The notes beneath the pieces were generated by a model. The model made no database searches. It saw only the letters and a list, made by a program, of their open reading frames with translations, and was not told where the DNA came from. A stretch of DNA of 64,000 bases, taken from the NCBI GenBank assembly GCA_024169445.1, contig JALKFA010000001.1, forward strand, positions 186,001-250,000. Reading direction: 5' to 3'. This document shows, in pieces, positions 1 through 8,950 of the stretch (within the stretch, counting starts at the first letter, position 1; each line of letters opens with the position of its first letter). This DNA comes from Buttiauxella agrestis ATCC 33320 (GTDB lineage Bacteria > Pseudomonadota > Gammaproteobacteria > Enterobacterales > Enterobacteriaceae). The position numbers were made by a program, and so were the translations under genes.

Positions 1-172
1 ACATGCGCATTCGCCATCGTTGGCTGTGAGAGTTCATGTTATGCTACCACCAGGGACCCCAAGGCACCAGAAAAGGGCTTGTATCTTCATTTCGGGATAG
101 CTATAGTGACGCCCCTTTCGTAGCCTGGCACAGGTTAGCGAGAGGCAGGCGAGTTAACAGCAGGAAGGTGGC
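1..172. other. Intergenic leader upstream of zapA
   Basis: I see no gene here. In E. coli the divergent gene ygfB lies on the left side of zapA, so its start is expected outside the window. A purine-rich ribosome binding site (aggaaggtgg) ends just before the zapA ATG at 173 and fixes that start. The short reading frame beginning at 36 has no recognisable product and is not supported. Confidence 0.6.
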
Positions 173-502
173 ATGTCTGCACAACCAGTCGATATCCAAA
201 TTTTCGGTCGTTCATTGCGCGTGAATTGTCCGCCTGAACAACAGGATGCACTGAATCTTGCGGCTCAAGAGCTTGATCAGCGGTTGCAAGATTTAAAAGT
301 TCGCACTAGAGTCACAAATACTGAGCAGTTAGTTTTCATCGCAGCATTGAACATTTGCTACGAATTGGCTCAGGAAAAATCGAAAACCCGCGACTACGCT
401 TCTAACATGGAAGAACGTATTCGGATGTTACAGCAGACCATCGAACAAGCGTTGCTTGAGCAAGGTCGCATAACTGAAAGACAGGGTCCAAATTTTGAAT
501 AA
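173..502 (+). CDS. zapA: Cell division protein ZapA
   Basis: A 109-residue protein, the family's usual length, matching E. coli ZapA almost throughout. ZapA is a cytoplasmic protein that binds and bundles FtsZ filaments at the Z ring and links them to ZapB. The N-terminal half is a small globular FtsZ-binding domain. Roughly residues 60-100 form a long charged helix suited to the known dimer/tetramer coiled coil. The start is fixed by the strong ribosome binding site directly upstream. The 6S RNA gene and fau follow on the same strand, which is the order seen in E. coli. Function is known for the family and inferred here by similarity. Confidence 0.97.
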   Translation: MSAQPVDIQIFGRSLRVNCPPEQQDALNLAAQELDQRLQDLKVRTRVTNTEQLVFIAALNICYELAQEKSKTRDYASNMEERIRMLQQTIEQALLEQGRITERQGPNFE

Positions 503-543
503 CACTTCACGGTTACCTATGGTAGAGTAACTTTGAAGACCAA

Positions 544-727
544 ATTTCTCTGAGATGTTTGCATGCGGGCCAGTCCCCTGAGCCGATATTTCATACCACA
601 AGAATGTGGTGCTCCAGATTCTGTGAGCATGCTCGGTCCGTCCGAGAAGCCTGATGATTCTGACGCTGCATTCACCTTGAACCAAGGGTTCAAGGGTTAC
701 AGCCTGCGGCGGCATCTCGGAGATTCC
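544..727 (+). ncRNA. ssrS: 6S RNA
   Basis: About 184 nt matching E. coli 6S RNA, from the 5' end atttctctgagatg to the 3' end catctcggagattcc. These two ends pair to form the closing stem. The central open bubble, which mimics promoter DNA, lies between conserved arms including ggtccgtccgagaagcc and accttgaaccaagggttcaagg. The RNA binds sigma70-RNA polymerase and reduces transcription from many promoters in stationary phase. It ends 25 nt before fau, with which it is co-transcribed in E. coli. Most differences from E. coli fall in the loop regions near positions 620-670. Confidence 0.96.
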
Positions 728-752
728 CTCTTTCTACCAACCAGTCATCGCT

Positions 753-1349
753 ATGACGAAAATTCAGCTAATTCCATCGCTTCGACAAGAAATCAGACAA
801 CACATTCGGCAACGACGCCGTGCGCTTACCCCCACTGAACAACAACACTTTGCTCATCTTGCAGCCGAACGAATGCTGGCATATCAGCCGGTAACCGATG
901 CCGGTACCGTCGCCCTGTTTTTGTCATTTGATGGCGAACTGGACACCACACCACTCATCCGTGCGTTATGGCGAGCAGGAAAATCGGTCTATCTACCGGT
1001 GCTTCATCCATTCAGCAAAGGCAACCTGTTGTTTTTGCGCTATAGCGAAAATAGCCATTTGGTGATGAATCGCCTGAAGATTCTTGAGCCGAAGCTTGAT
1101 GTCCGTGATGTATTGCCGCTGGATAAACTGGATGTGCTGATTACGCCATTAGTCGCGTTTGATGAGCAAGGACAAAGGCTGGGAATGGGCGGTGGTTTCT
1201 ACGACAGGACGTTGCAAAACTGGCAGCAGCATGGTTTGTGGCCGGTCGGGCTGGCACATGATTGCCAGCATGTTCCGGCCTTACCCGCTGAAGATTGGGA
1301 TATTCCCTTGCCCGCAGTGGTGACGCCATCGCAAGTTTGGGAATGGTAG
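753..1349 (+). CDS. fau: 5-formyltetrahydrofolate cyclo-ligase
   Basis: 198 residues of the FTHF cyclo-ligase family (FAU/YgfA). It uses ATP to convert 5-formyl-THF to 5,10-methenyl-THF, returning stored folate to one-carbon metabolism. The signature G-M-G-G-G-F-Y-D at residues 144-151 is intact, as is the phosphate-binding R-Q-R-R-R-A stretch near residues 19-24. E. coli FAU is annotated as 182 residues starting at a point equivalent to residue 17 here. No Met codon exists there in this sequence, so I keep the ATG at 753, 25 nt after 6S RNA. It converges with the YjdF-like gene, with 2 bp between the stop codons. Confidence 0.95.
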   Translation: MTKIQLIPSLRQEIRQHIRQRRRALTPTEQQHFAHLAAERMLAYQPVTDAGTVALFLSFDGELDTTPLIRALWRAGKSVYLPVLHPFSKGNLLFLRYSENSHLVMNRLKILEPKLDVRDVLPLDKLDVLITPLVAFDEQGQRLGMGGGFYDRTLQNWQQHGLWPVGLAHDCQHVPALPAEDWDIPLPAVVTPSQVWEW

Positions 1350-1351
1350 CG

Positions 1352-1963
1352 TCAGGCGATACGCAGTTTGAGCAGTTGTTTGGTATGCCAGTATTGCAAT
1401 ATCAAGACCGTGGTCAGTGCGCCAAGAAGCGCACAAAACATATCTGATTGCGTGTCCCAAATATCACCCTGAGTCCCCAAAAACTCGTCGGCCCCCTGCC
1501 CCAATGCCAGCGCTGCCGCCCATTCAATCAGTTCATATACGGCACTGATGGCGAGTGCTATGCAGCACACCAGAAACGCGACCATTTTGCGCCCATGAAC
1601 ATAGCCACCACGAATCAAAATCTCACGTGCCGCCAGCGCAGGAACTAGCCCCTGGAAAAAATGGCCAAGTTTGTCATAGGGATTACGACTCAGACCCAAC
1701 CACTCCTGAACCTCAAAACCCATCGGCACTTTGGCGTAGGTGTATAAACCGCCAACCATCAAAATAATGGCATGCAGGAAAATCAAAAAATAGAGCAATG
1801 GCGTAAGGGGAAAACGCGAGTGGGTCGCTAAAAGCAGAGGAACAATGATAATGACTGGAGTCACTTCCATCAGCCAGGTGAGCCGATCCGTAGTGCTAAA
1901 CCCCGTATAGATGAGAATCAGCAGAAGTATAAAGGCACCGGATTTTAAGAATGTACTGGTCAT
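1352..1963 (-). CDS. YjdF-like (DUF2238) inner membrane protein
   Basis: 203 residues from the ATG at 1963 (M-T-S-T-F-L-K). A TTG at 2020 would add 19 residues but is less likely. The protein is strongly hydrophobic with about six membrane segments. It carries the conserved core R-N-P-Y-D-K-L-G-H-F-F-Q-G and the acidic Y-E-L-I-E-W motif of the YjdF/DUF2238 family, which I recall from E. coli YjdF. Biochemical function is not established; in some species yjdF is linked to a riboswitch of the same name, which I do not see here. In E. coli this interval between fau and serA holds the sibC/ibsC toxin-antitoxin locus instead, so this gene is a local difference. Confidence 0.8.
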   Translation of the reverse strand: MTSTFLKSGAFILLLILIYTGFSTTDRLTWLMEVTPVIIIVPLLLATHSRFPLTPLLYFLIFLHAIILMVGGLYTYAKVPMGFEVQEWLGLSRNPYDKLGHFFQGLVPALAAREILIRGGYVHGRKMVAFLVCCIALAISAVYELIEWAAALALGQGADEFLGTQGDIWDTQSDMFCALLGALTTVLILQYWHTKQLLKLRIA

Positions 1964-2048
1964 GTAGCTTCGCCGTATGACTAAAAGCTTAACTATCAGT
2001 GGGACACGCGAAAAAAACAACTCAGGAAACGGATTTTGAGAGTCAAGT

Positions 2049-2069
2049 GGGGAGCCAGATTAGCTCCCC
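2049..2069 (-). terminator. Hairpin downstream of serA
   Basis: ggggagc-cagatta-gctcccc forms a 7-bp GC-rich stem 11 bp beyond the serA stop codon. No long U-tract follows on the minus strand, so termination strength is uncertain. Confidence 0.5.
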
Positions 2070-2079
2070 AATTATTTAA

Positions 2080-3318
2080 TTAGTACAGCAGACGGGCGCG
2101 GATAGTCCCCGGAATCGCCTTCATCGATTTCAGCGCAGCTTCAGCAACATCTTCTTCTGCATCGACATCAATAACCACATAGCCCATCTGCGGAGTGGTT
2201 TGCAGATACTGAGCGGCGATGTTGATACCCTGCTCGGCAAAAATCTGGTTCAGCGCGGTCAAAATCCCCGGGCGGTTTTCGTGAATGTGCAGTAAACGGC
2301 TGGTGCTGCCACCGTGTAACGGCAGAGAAACTTCCGGGAAATTCACCGCAGAGAGTGTAGAACCGTTATCTGAATATTTCGCCAGTTTGCCAGCCACTTC
2401 CAGACCGATGTTTTCCTGTGCTTCCTGAGTCGAGCCGCCAATGTGCGGAGTCAGGATCACGTTATCAAACTCACACAGTGGCGAAGTGAATGGATCGCTG
2501 TTAGTTGCCGGTTCAGTCGGGAATACGTCGATTGCAGCACCTGCCAGATGCTTACGCGCCAGCGAATCACACAATGCAGGAATATCAACAACCGTGCCAC
2601 GTGCGCAGTTGATCAGCAGTGCGCCCGGCTTCATCAGCGCCAGTTCGTTGACGCCAATCATGTTCTTGGTAGAGGCATTTTCAGGCACATGCAGACTCAC
2701 CACATCGCTCATGTTGAGCAGGTCAGAGAGATGCTGAACCTGAGTCGCGTTACCCAGCGTCAGTTTGTTTTCGATATCGTAGAAGTAAACGTGCATACCC
2801 AGCGCTTCAGCCAGAATCCCCAACTGAGTCCCGATATGGCCGTAACCAATAATGCCGAGTTTTTTACCGCGTGCTTCATAAGAGCCAACCGCCAGTTTAT
2901 TCCACACACCACGGTGTGCTTTGGCGTTAGCTTCCGGAACGCCACGCAGCAGTAATAGCAGTTGGCCGATAACCAGTTCTGCTACAGAACGCGTGTTAGA
3001 GAATGGGGCATTAAACACCGGAACGCCACGTTTAGCGGCAGCATCCAGGTCGACCTGGTTTGTACCAATACAGAAGCAGCCCACAGCCACCAGCCTTTCA
3101 GCCACGGCCAGAACATCTTCAGTTAAGTTGGTACGGGAACGCAGACCGATGAAATGCGCATCACGGATCGACTCTTTCAGGGCATCGCTGTCCAGCGCGC
3201 CTTTATGGTATTCGATGTTGGTATAGCCTGCTGCGCGAAGGTTATCCACGGCTTTCTGGTGTACACCTTCCACCAGCAGGAATTTAATCTTGTCTTTATC
3301 CAGTGATACTTTTGCCAT
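2080..3318 (-). CDS. serA: D-3-phosphoglycerate dehydrogenase
   Basis: 412 residues (E. coli 410). It oxidises 3-phosphoglycerate to 3-phosphohydroxypyruvate with NAD+, the first step of serine synthesis. The Rossmann fingerprint G-Y-G-H-I-G is at 158-163. The catalytic triad of this family is present: Arg240 (in R-G-T-V-V-D), Glu269 and His292 (in P-H-I-G-G-S-T). The C-terminal ACT domain (about 340-412), with H-I-H-E-N-R-P-G, is the serine-binding feedback domain of the tetramer. A near-consensus CRP site lies about 200 bp upstream, in keeping with CRP/Lrp control of serA in E. coli. The gene is transcribed alone and away from rpiA. Confidence 0.98.
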   Translation of the reverse strand: MAKVSLDKDKIKFLLVEGVHQKAVDNLRAAGYTNIEYHKGALDSDALKESIRDAHFIGLRSRTNLTEDVLAVAERLVAVGCFCIGTNQVDLDAAAKRGVPVFNAPFSNTRSVAELVIGQLLLLLRGVPEANAKAHRGVWNKLAVGSYEARGKKLGIIGYGHIGTQLGILAEALGMHVYFYDIENKLTLGNATQVQHLSDLLNMSDVVSLHVPENASTKNMIGVNELALMKPGALLINCARGTVVDIPALCDSLARKHLAGAAIDVFPTEPATNSDPFTSPLCEFDNVILTPHIGGSTQEAQENIGLEVAGKLAKYSDNGSTLSAVNFPEVSLPLHGGSTSRLLHIHENRPGILTALNQIFAEQGINIAAQYLQTTPQMGYVVIDVDAEEDVAEAALKSMKAIPGTIRARLLY

Positions 3319-3514
3319 TTCCCGACCCTATTTTTAGTACTGATGTTGTGCTGTGTGATAAGACACCCTTCTGCCAAAATATCAAAAAATACGGGCGGGG
3401 CAATATAAACGATTGCGCAGTCCGCAAAGCAAAAAAGGAATAAGCGGCATGGGGCAGCACAAAACTCTGAGTAGCAGAGAGAATCAGGAATGAACAGCAG
3501 GTGGTTGGCAGGAA

Positions 3515-3530
3515 TGTGACATATGTCACC
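3515..3530. promoter_or_regulatory. Probable CRP site upstream of serA
   Basis: TGTGA-CATATG-TCACC matches the CRP consensus TGTGA-N6-TCACA at 9 of 10 conserved positions. It lies 197 bp upstream of the serA start. E. coli serA has a CRP-dependent upstream promoter, so the role is plausible but unproven. Confidence 0.65.
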
Positions 3531-3580
3531 AAATTTAGCGTTAGATTATTTTGTCATTTTTTATATGGATATGGGGCGTA

Positions 3581-3707
3581 TATACCCAAAATAATTCGAG
3601 TTGTTGGTAGGCGGCAAGTGAACAAATCCCGATGAGCTTACTCAGGTAAGTGATTCGGGTTTGTGAGTGCAGCCAACACCCCTGCAACTTGAAGTATGAC
3701 GGGTATA
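3581..3707. repeat. ERIC/IRU element, full length (127 bp)
   Basis: Starts tatacccaaaataattcgag and ends cttgaagtatgacgggtata; these are imperfect inverted repeats. The centre (gagcttactcaggtaagtgattcggg) resembles the conserved ERIC core. ERIC elements are non-autonomous repeats of enterobacteria, always intergenic or in transcribed flanks. This copy lies 14 bp downstream of the rpiA stop codon. Confidence 0.93.
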
Positions 3708-3721
3708 AAACGCCCCCCAGA

Positions 3722-4381
3722 TCATTTCACAATGGTTTTCACACCATCAGCAGTACCAATCAACGCAACATCCGCACCACGGTTAGCAAACAGCCCCACG
3801 GTGACCACGCCTGGCAAGCCGTTAATCGCATTTTCGAGCGCGATAGGCTCAACGATGCTGAGGCCGTAAACATCAAGAATGATGTTGCCGTTATCGGTTA
3901 CTACGCCCTGGCGGTATTCCGGGCGACCGCCCAGCTTGACCAGTGCGCGCGCCACGCAACTACGAGCCATTGGAATCACTTCCACTGGCAGTGGGAAGTT
4001 ACCCAGGATGCCCACCTGCTTGGACGAATCGGCGATACAAATAAACTTTTCCGCGACAGACGCGATGATCTTTTCGCGGGTCAGTGCTGCACCGCCGCCT
4101 TTAATCATTTGCATCTGGCCGTTGATCTCATCTGCACCATCGACATAGATACCGAGGGTATCCACTTCGTTGAGATCGTAAACAGTGATACCAAGGCTTT
4201 TCAGTTTGGCGGTGGAAGCGTCGGAGCTAGAAACGGCACCATCAATCTGATGTTTGATAGTCCCAAGAGCATCAATAAAGTGCGCGGCGGTTGAGCCGGT
4301 ACCCACACCAACGATAGTGCCTGGTTGCACGTATTGTAATGCTGCCCAGCCGACTGCTTTTTTCAGTTCATCCTGCGTCAT
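3722..4381 (-). CDS. rpiA: Ribose-5-phosphate isomerase A
   Basis: 219 residues, the exact E. coli length, from the ATG at 4381 (M-T-Q-D-E-L-K). It interconverts ribose 5-phosphate and ribulose 5-phosphate in the pentose phosphate pathway. The phosphate loop G-T-G-S-T is at 28-31. The active-site residues known for RpiA are in place: Asp81 and Asp84 (D-G-A-D-E-I-N), Lys94 (K-G-G-G-A-A) and Glu103 (T-R-E-K). It is divergent from argP, with about 167 bp between starts, as in E. coli. An upstream in-frame extension to 4426 lacks homology and is rejected. Confidence 0.98.
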   Translation of the reverse strand: MTQDELKKAVGWAALQYVQPGTIVGVGTGSTAAHFIDALGTIKHQIDGAVSSSDASTAKLKSLGITVYDLNEVDTLGIYVDGADEINGQMQMIKGGGAALTREKIIASVAEKFICIADSSKQVGILGNFPLPVEVIPMARSCVARALVKLGGRPEYRQGVVTDNGNIILDVYGLSIVEPIALENAINGLPGVVTVGLFANRGADVALIGTADGVKTIVK

Positions 4382-4548
4382 GGTTAATTGCCTGTGCTGT
4401 GAAAACTGACGCGCATTATAGAGCAAGCCGCCAAAAAATGTCCTGCGATTGGCGCAGAACTCGGACGAACATTGCGGATTTGGTCTGGATCAGCGGCAAA
4501 TTTATGTCATAGTGCAGCCATAACAAAAACAGGAGTCAGCAAACAACA

Positions 4549-5448
4549 ATGAAACGCCCGGACTATAGAACGCTACAGGCGTTGGATGCCGTAATTCGTG
4601 AACGAGGGTTTGAGCGCGCCGCTCAAAAACTCTGTATTACTCAATCCGCCGTCTCGCAACGTATCAAGCAACTGGAAAATATGTTCGGCCAGCCATTGTT
4701 AGTACGCACTGTTCCGCCTCGTCCAACCGAGCAAGGGCAAAAGTTGCTGGCATTACTGCGTCAGGTCGAACTGCTTGAAGAAGAGTGGCTGGGCGATGAA
4801 CAAACCGGTTCTACCCCGCTACTGCTGTCACTTGCGGTCAACGCCGACAGCCTGGCAACCTGGTTGCTGCCTGCTTTAGCGCCGGTTCTGGCCGACTCCC
4901 CTATTCGTCTGAATCTTCAGGTTGAAGATGAAACCCGAACCCAGGAACGCCTGCGCCGTGGTGAAGTGGTTGGCGCGGTTTCTATTCAACCACAGCCATT
5001 GCCAAGCTGCCTGGTCGACAGACTTGGAGCGCTGGATTATCTGTTTGTCGGTTCGAAAGACTTTGCCGCGCGTTATTTCCCGAACGGAGTTACCCGCTCG
5101 GCACTGTTAAAAGCCCCTGCCGTGGCGTTCGACCATCTCGATGATATGCACCAGGCGTTCTTACAACAGAACTTCGATCTGTCGCCGGGTAGCGTCCCGT
5201 GCCACATCGTTAACTCATCGGAAGCGTTTGTACAATTGGCACGTCAGGGCACCACATGCTGCATGATCCCGCATCTGCAAATCGAAAGAGAGCTGAAAAA
5301 CGGCGAATTGATCGACCTGACGCCAGGCTTGATGCAGCGCCGCATGCTGTACTGGCACCGCTTCGCACCAGAAAGCCGCATGATGAGAAATGTCACCGAC
5401 GCGCTGCTTGAGTACGGGCATAAGGTTTTGAGGCAGGACACTGAATAG
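4549..5448 (+). CDS. argP: LysR-type regulator ArgP (IciA)
   Basis: 299 residues (E. coli 297). The winged helix-turn-helix is at about residues 1-60 ([19 protein letters not shown]) and the effector domain fills residues 90-290. ArgP activates argO transcription when arginine is present, and in the lysine-bound form traps RNA polymerase there. It also affects dapB, lysA and other genes. Its main target argO lies 1.3 kb downstream here, as in E. coli. A strong rho-independent terminator follows immediately. The old name IciA refers to in vitro binding to oriC 13-mers. Confidence 0.97.
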   Translation: MKRPDYRTLQALDAVIRERGFERAAQKLCITQSAVSQRIKQLENMFGQPLLVRTVPPRPTEQGQKLLALLRQVELLEEEWLGDEQTGSTPLLLSLAVNADSLATWLLPALAPVLADSPIRLNLQVEDETRTQERLRRGEVVGAVSIQPQPLPSCLVDRLGALDYLFVGSKDFAARYFPNGVTRSALLKAPAVAFDHLDDMHQAFLQQNFDLSPGSVPCHIVNSSEAFVQLARQGTTCCMIPHLQIERELKNGELIDLTPGLMQRRMLYWHRFAPESRMMRNVTDALLEYGHKVLRQDTE

Positions 5449-5450
5449 AA

Positions 5451-5482
5451 AAAGGCCGCAATCCAATAGCGGCCTTTTTTTT
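5451..5482 (+). terminator. Rho-independent terminator of argP
   Basis: Stem ggccgc / gcggcc with loop aatccaata followed by eight T residues, beginning 3 bp after the argP stop. A REP-type palindrome begins directly at the end of the T-run. Confidence 0.92.
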
Positions 5483-5483
5483 G

Positions 5484-5510
5484 TCGGATGGCGCTAACGC
5501 TTATCCGACC
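5484..5510. repeat. REP-type palindrome after the argP terminator
   Basis: gtcggatggcgctaacgcttatccgacc is a stem-loop with arms gtcggat(g) and (c)ttatccgac, of the same family as the REP units in the arrays at 8.4 and 34.3 kb. It leads straight into the 8-bp microsatellite. Confidence 0.8.
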
Positions 5511-5590
5511 TACGATTTTACGATTTTACGATTTTACGATTTTACGATTTTACGATTTTACGATTTTACGATTTTACGATTTTACGATTT
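5511..5590. repeat. Microsatellite, 8-bp unit x10
   Basis: Ten consecutive perfect copies of tacgattt. The unit looks derived from the end of the neighbouring REP element, where cctacgattt is followed by tgtaggg in the next element. It lies between the convergent genes argP and yggE. The translated frame through it is only a repeating pattern and is not a gene. A tract of this length can change copy number by polymerase slippage. Confidence 0.95.
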
Positions 5591-5722
5591 TGTAGGGTGG
5601 ATAAACGCAAGCATCATCCGACCAACAATTTTGCGCTTTTGCAGGGTGGATAAGCGCAAGCATCATCCGACCAACAATTTTGCGCTTTTGTAGGGTGGAT
5701 AAACGCAAGCGTCATCCACCAT
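5591..5722. repeat. REP-derived tandem repeats, 49-bp unit
   Basis: tgtagggtggataaacgcaa followed by catcatccgaccaacaattttgcgctttt recurs at 5591, 5640 and 5689, the last copy partial. Each unit holds half of a REP palindrome (gggtggat...atcatccgacc). No coding sequence is supported. Confidence 0.85.
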
Positions 5723-5733
5723 CTATCAATGTC

Positions 5734-6477
5734 TTACTGTGCTGCTGGGGCTGTAGCCGGAGCGGAAGCCGCTCCCAGTTCAAACACCACATCAACCTGG
5801 TCATCAAACTGAATAGTCTGCTGATCGTAGGTATCCTGAGCAGAAACTGGTGCAGCTGCGTCAGCTTTCATCATCCGCACCATCGGCGCCGGCTGATAGT
5901 TAGAAACATGATAACGCACGCTATATACCGGCCCCAGCTTACTGTTGAAGCCTTCGGCCAACAGTTTCGCCTGACGAGATGCATCGTCGATAGCCGCTTT
6001 ACGCGCTTTATCTTTGTATTGTTCTGGGTTTGCTACACCAAGCGATACGGAACGAATTTCGTTCAGACCCGCTTTCAGCGCGCCATCAAGCAACTCGTTC
6101 ATTTTGTCGAGTTTACGCAGTGTGACTTCAACCTGACGCACGGCACGATAGCCTTTCAGCTGCGTTTTGCCATCTTTCAGATATTCGTATTCTGGTTGAG
6201 TGCGCAGGTTGGCGGCATTGATGTCTTTCTTCTCGACACCACTTTGCTGCAAGAAGGTCAGATACTGTGCAACGCGATCGTCAGCTTGTTTCTTAGCGGA
6301 TACCGCATCTTTAGCAGACACATTGACTTCAATGGCGAGCGTGGCAATGTCAGGAACAGCATCCACGCTTGCAGTGCCGGATGTTACGATATGCGGGCCA
6401 TTTGGCAACTCATCGGCCAATGCCGGAACCGAACCAAATCCAACTAAAGCGGCTAATGCCAGAGTTTTCAACTTCAC
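5734..6477 (-). CDS. yggE: Periplasmic SIMPL-domain protein YggE
   Basis: 247 residues (E. coli 246). An N-terminal signal peptide with hydrophobic core L-A-L-A-A-L-V-G-F ends at A-L-A-D near residue 22, so the mature protein is periplasmic. The rest is a SIMPL (DUF541) domain, including the family pattern of alternating V-S-A-K-D-A and R-A-V-R-Q-V-E-V-T-L stretches. E. coli YggE has been linked to reduced oxidative stress, but the molecular activity is not defined. An Ala/Pro-rich tail (residues 235-247) ends the protein. Its 3' end faces the REP and microsatellite region, and I see no classical terminator. Confidence 0.95.
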   Translation of the reverse strand: MKLKTLALAALVGFGSVPALADELPNGPHIVTSGTASVDAVPDIATLAIEVNVSAKDAVSAKKQADDRVAQYLTFLQQSGVEKKDINAANLRTQPEYEYLKDGKTQLKGYRAVRQVEVTLRKLDKMNELLDGALKAGLNEIRSVSLGVANPEQYKDKARKAAIDDASRQAKLLAEGFNSKLGPVYSVRYHVSNYQPAPMVRMMKADAAAPVSAQDTYDQQTIQFDDQVDVVFELGAASAPATAPAAQ

Positions 6478-6585
6478 TGTAATACCTCCATGCTACATTC
6501 CACTGTCATTCCGCCCGTAAAGTCCACGGGCGTCTGGCAGCAAGCTTAGCCTGTAATGGTAACTTGTCTATCGGATTAAGGCGAA

Positions 6586-7221
6586 TTAGCTTATCAGCGA
6601 AGAAATATGGTGCACCCCATCCGCCGCCAGTTGCAATGCGATAAACCACATCACCAACCCGACAACGCCGTTAATAATACGCTGCGCTTTAGCAGTGCGT
6701 AACCGGGGAGCAAGCCAGGCGGCGAGAAGGGCCAGGCCGTAGAACCACAGAATTGATGCACTCACGGTACCCAACGCAAACCAACGCTTTGGTTCATCGG
6801 CCAGTTGCCCACCGAGGCTACCGAGCACTACAAAAGTATCCAGATAAACATGCGGATTAAGCCAGGTGACAGCCAGCACAGTGGCGACAATTTTCCAGCG
6901 TCCCTGTTTCAGAACTTCCGCTGAAGCCAGTTCCACGCTGCTGCTCATCGCGGTACGCAACGCGCCCCAACCGTACCACAGCAAAAATGCCACGCCGCCC
7001 CAGGTCACAATGGCCAGCAACCACGGTGACTGCATCAACAGCGCGCTACCGCCAAAGATACCAGCACAAATCAGCAGCAAATCGCTGATTGCACAAAGCG
7101 AAGCAATCATCAGATGGTATTGGCGACGAATCCCCTGGTTCATAACAAAAGCGTTTTGCGGCCCGAGAGGCAGAATTAACGCAGCACCCAATGTAAGACC
7201 TTGAAAGAAATAAGATAACAC
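6586..7221 (-). CDS. argO: Arginine exporter ArgO
   Basis: 211 residues from a GTG at 7221 (V-L-S-Y-F-F-Q-G), which matches the E. coli ArgO length and N-terminus. A TTG at 7248 would only add residues absent from homologues. It is a LysE/RhtB-family inner membrane exporter of L-arginine (and canavanine) with about five or six membrane segments. The family signature [10 protein letters not shown] near the N-terminus is intact. Expression is expected to depend on ArgP, encoded 1.3 kb away. The upstream 130 bp up to the mscS terminator is A/T-rich, as for other ArgP-bound promoters. Confidence 0.96.
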   Translation of the reverse strand: MLSYFFQGLTLGAALILPLGPQNAFVMNQGIRRQYHLMIASLCAISDLLLICAGIFGGSALLMQSPWLLAIVTWGGVAFLLWYGWGALRTAMSSSVELASAEVLKQGRWKIVATVLAVTWLNPHVYLDTFVVLGSLGGQLADEPKRWFALGTVSASILWFYGLALLAAWLAPRLRTAKAQRIINGVVGLVMWFIALQLAADGVHHISSLIS

Positions 7222-7320
7222 GGTGATTTGCTCTTCAATTTGTATCAATTGAAGTAGAGTTTAGTGGGGAAACATTATTAGAGGAAATGGATAATTTTAA
7301 TGGTTTATAAGCAGAACTAA

Positions 7321-7349
7321 TAAAACAGGGGCCAGCCGAAACTGGCCCA
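7321..7349 (-). terminator. Terminator of mscS
   Basis: gggccag-ccgaaa-ctggccc, followed on the minus strand by a T-rich stretch (complement of taaaac). It begins 7 bp after the mscS stop codon. Confidence 0.85.
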
Positions 7350-7355
7350 GAAAAA

Positions 7356-8216
7356 TCACTCTTGCGCAGGTTCTTTCACGCGTTTGAAATTCACATCCAT
7401 TTGCGGGTAAGGGAAGCTGATCCCTTGCGCATCAAACTCACGTTTAACACGTTCCAGCACATCCCAATAGACGTTTTGCAGATCGCTGCTGTTGCTCCAG
7501 GCACGCACCACAAAATTAATCGCAGAAGGCCCAAGCTCATTAAGTCGCACGGTAATATCCCGGTCTTTCAGCACACGCTCATCACTAGTGATGATGTCGG
7601 TCAGAATTTGTTTAACCTTGTCGATATCCGAATCGTATGCCACACCGATGATGAATTCGTTGCGGCGCACCGGTTCGCGGGAGAAGTTAATGATATTCCC
7701 GGCGATAATTTTGCCGTTTGGCACCACGACAATCTTGCCATCCAGTGTGCGTAACGTGGTGGAGAAAATCTGCACATTCAGTACCGAGCCTGCAATACCG
7801 CCGAGATCGACATACTCGCCCGCGCGGAATGGACGGAAGGTAACCAGCAGTACGCCAGCCGCCAGGTTAGAGAGCGAACCTTGCAGCGCCAGGCCGATGG
7901 CCAAACCTGCGGCACCCAACACCGCGATGACGGACGCAGTCTGGACACCCACGCGCCCTAAAGCGGCAATTAAAGTGAAAGCGATGATGCCGTAACGCAC
8001 CAGAGCACAAAGGAAATCAGCTACAGTGGCATCAATACTACGCGCTACCATCACGCGGTTGATGGTATTGGAAACCACGCGAGCGACAATCATCCCGACG
8101 ATAATAATCGCCAGTGCCGCCACAATGTTGACGGCATAGCTCAGCAGTAACGCCTGGTTGCGCACCAACCAGCCTCCGGCATTATTAATACTGTCTACTA
8201 CGTTGAGATCTTCCAT
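7356..8216 (-). CDS. mscS: Small-conductance mechanosensitive channel MscS
   Basis: 286 residues, the same as E. coli MscS. It is a homoheptameric inner-membrane channel that opens under membrane tension to release solutes after hypo-osmotic shock. Three transmembrane helices occupy about 25-120. TM3 has the Gly/Ala-rich pore helix ([14 protein letters not shown]) with the G-A packing pattern needed for gating. The beta-rich middle and the C-terminal cytoplasmic vestibule domain follow. It is preceded by the 8.3-9.0 kb repeat array, so its promoter must lie in about 8217-8335. Confidence 0.98.
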   Translation of the reverse strand: MEDLNVVDSINNAGGWLVRNQALLLSYAVNIVAALAIIIVGMIVARVVSNTINRVMVARSIDATVADFLCALVRYGIIAFTLIAALGRVGVQTASVIAVLGAAGLAIGLALQGSLSNLAAGVLLVTFRPFRAGEYVDLGGIAGSVLNVQIFSTTLRTLDGKIVVVPNGKIIAGNIINFSREPVRRNEFIIGVAYDSDIDKVKQILTDIITSDERVLKDRDITVRLNELGPSAINFVVRAWSNSSDLQNVYWDVLERVKREFDAQGISFPYPQMDVNFKRVKEPAQE

Positions 8217-8331
8217 TCACTGTTCCTTGTCATTACCAAAATTCTGCGCCTCAAAGGCACAACAGAGACTTTAAAGATTAAACAAAACAATAGAATATGC
8301 CAACTTAGTCACAATTTTGCCACAAAAATGC
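8217..8331. other. mscS upstream region
   Basis: About 115 bp of A/T-rich unique DNA between mscS and the repeat array. It must hold the mscS promoter. I do not see a clear consensus site, and RpoS-type promoters known for mscS are hard to call by eye. Confidence 0.4.
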
Positions 8332-8357
8332 AAAAAACCACGCACAAGGCAGGGTTT
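8332..8357 (-). terminator. tdcE-distal hairpin with U-tract
   Basis: A degenerate copy of the tdcE terminator hairpin (complement of accacgc-acaag-gcagggttt), followed on the minus strand by ggtttttt. This is the only copy in the array with a proper U-run, and it is the last before the mscS promoter. Confidence 0.65.
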
Positions 8358-8950
8358 AAGATTGCTGACAAAGGGTGATAAATGTGTTTTGTAGGGTGGC
8401 TAAGCGTTAGCGTCATCCACCATTTACGCCAGTTGTGTCGGATGACGCTGCGCTTATCCGACCTACGAAGACGTTTGTCATCAGTCTCAAACCCCGCACA
8501 AGGCAGGGTTTCAGATTACTGACAAAGGGTGATAAATGTGTTTTGTAGGGTGGATAAGCGTTAGCGTCATCCACCATTTACGCCAGTTGTGTCGGATGAC
8601 GCTGCGCTTATCCGACCTACGAAGAAGTTTGTCATCAGTCTCAAACCCCGCACAAGGCAGGGTTTCAGATTGCTGACAAAGGGTGATAAATGTGTTTTGT
8701 AGGGTGGCTAAGCGTTAGCGTCATCCACCATTTACGCCAGTTGTGTCGGATGACGCTGCGCTTATCCGACCTACGAAGACGTTTGTCATCAGTCTCAAAC
8801 CCCGCACAAGGCAGGGTTTCAGATTACTGACAAAGGGTGATAAATGTGTTTTGTAGGGTGGATAAGCGTTAGCGTCATCCACCATTTACGCCAGTTGTGT
8901 CGGATGACGCTGCGCTTATCCGACCTACGAAGAAGTTTGTCATCAGTCTC

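Larger units (their letters stand above)
3319..3721. other. serA-rpiA intergenic region
   Basis: About 400 bp without a gene, between serA and rpiA, which are both on the minus strand. It holds the serA promoter region, a probable CRP site at 3515-3530 and a full-length ERIC element at 3581-3707 that abuts the rpiA 3' end. I see no separate strong terminator for rpiA. The ERIC palindrome lies where one would be expected. Confidence 0.7.

Noticed and set aside
1963-2020. Longer start (TTG at 2020) for the YjdF-like protein
   Set aside because: The ATG at 1963 gives an N-terminus and length closer to the family; the extra 19 residues are basic and hydrophobic without homology.
5481-5693. 70-residue frame with repeated Y-D-F-T-I-L-R-F pattern
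   Set aside because: It is the translation of the 8-bp microsatellite and REP repeats, has no ribosome binding site and no homologue that I recognise.
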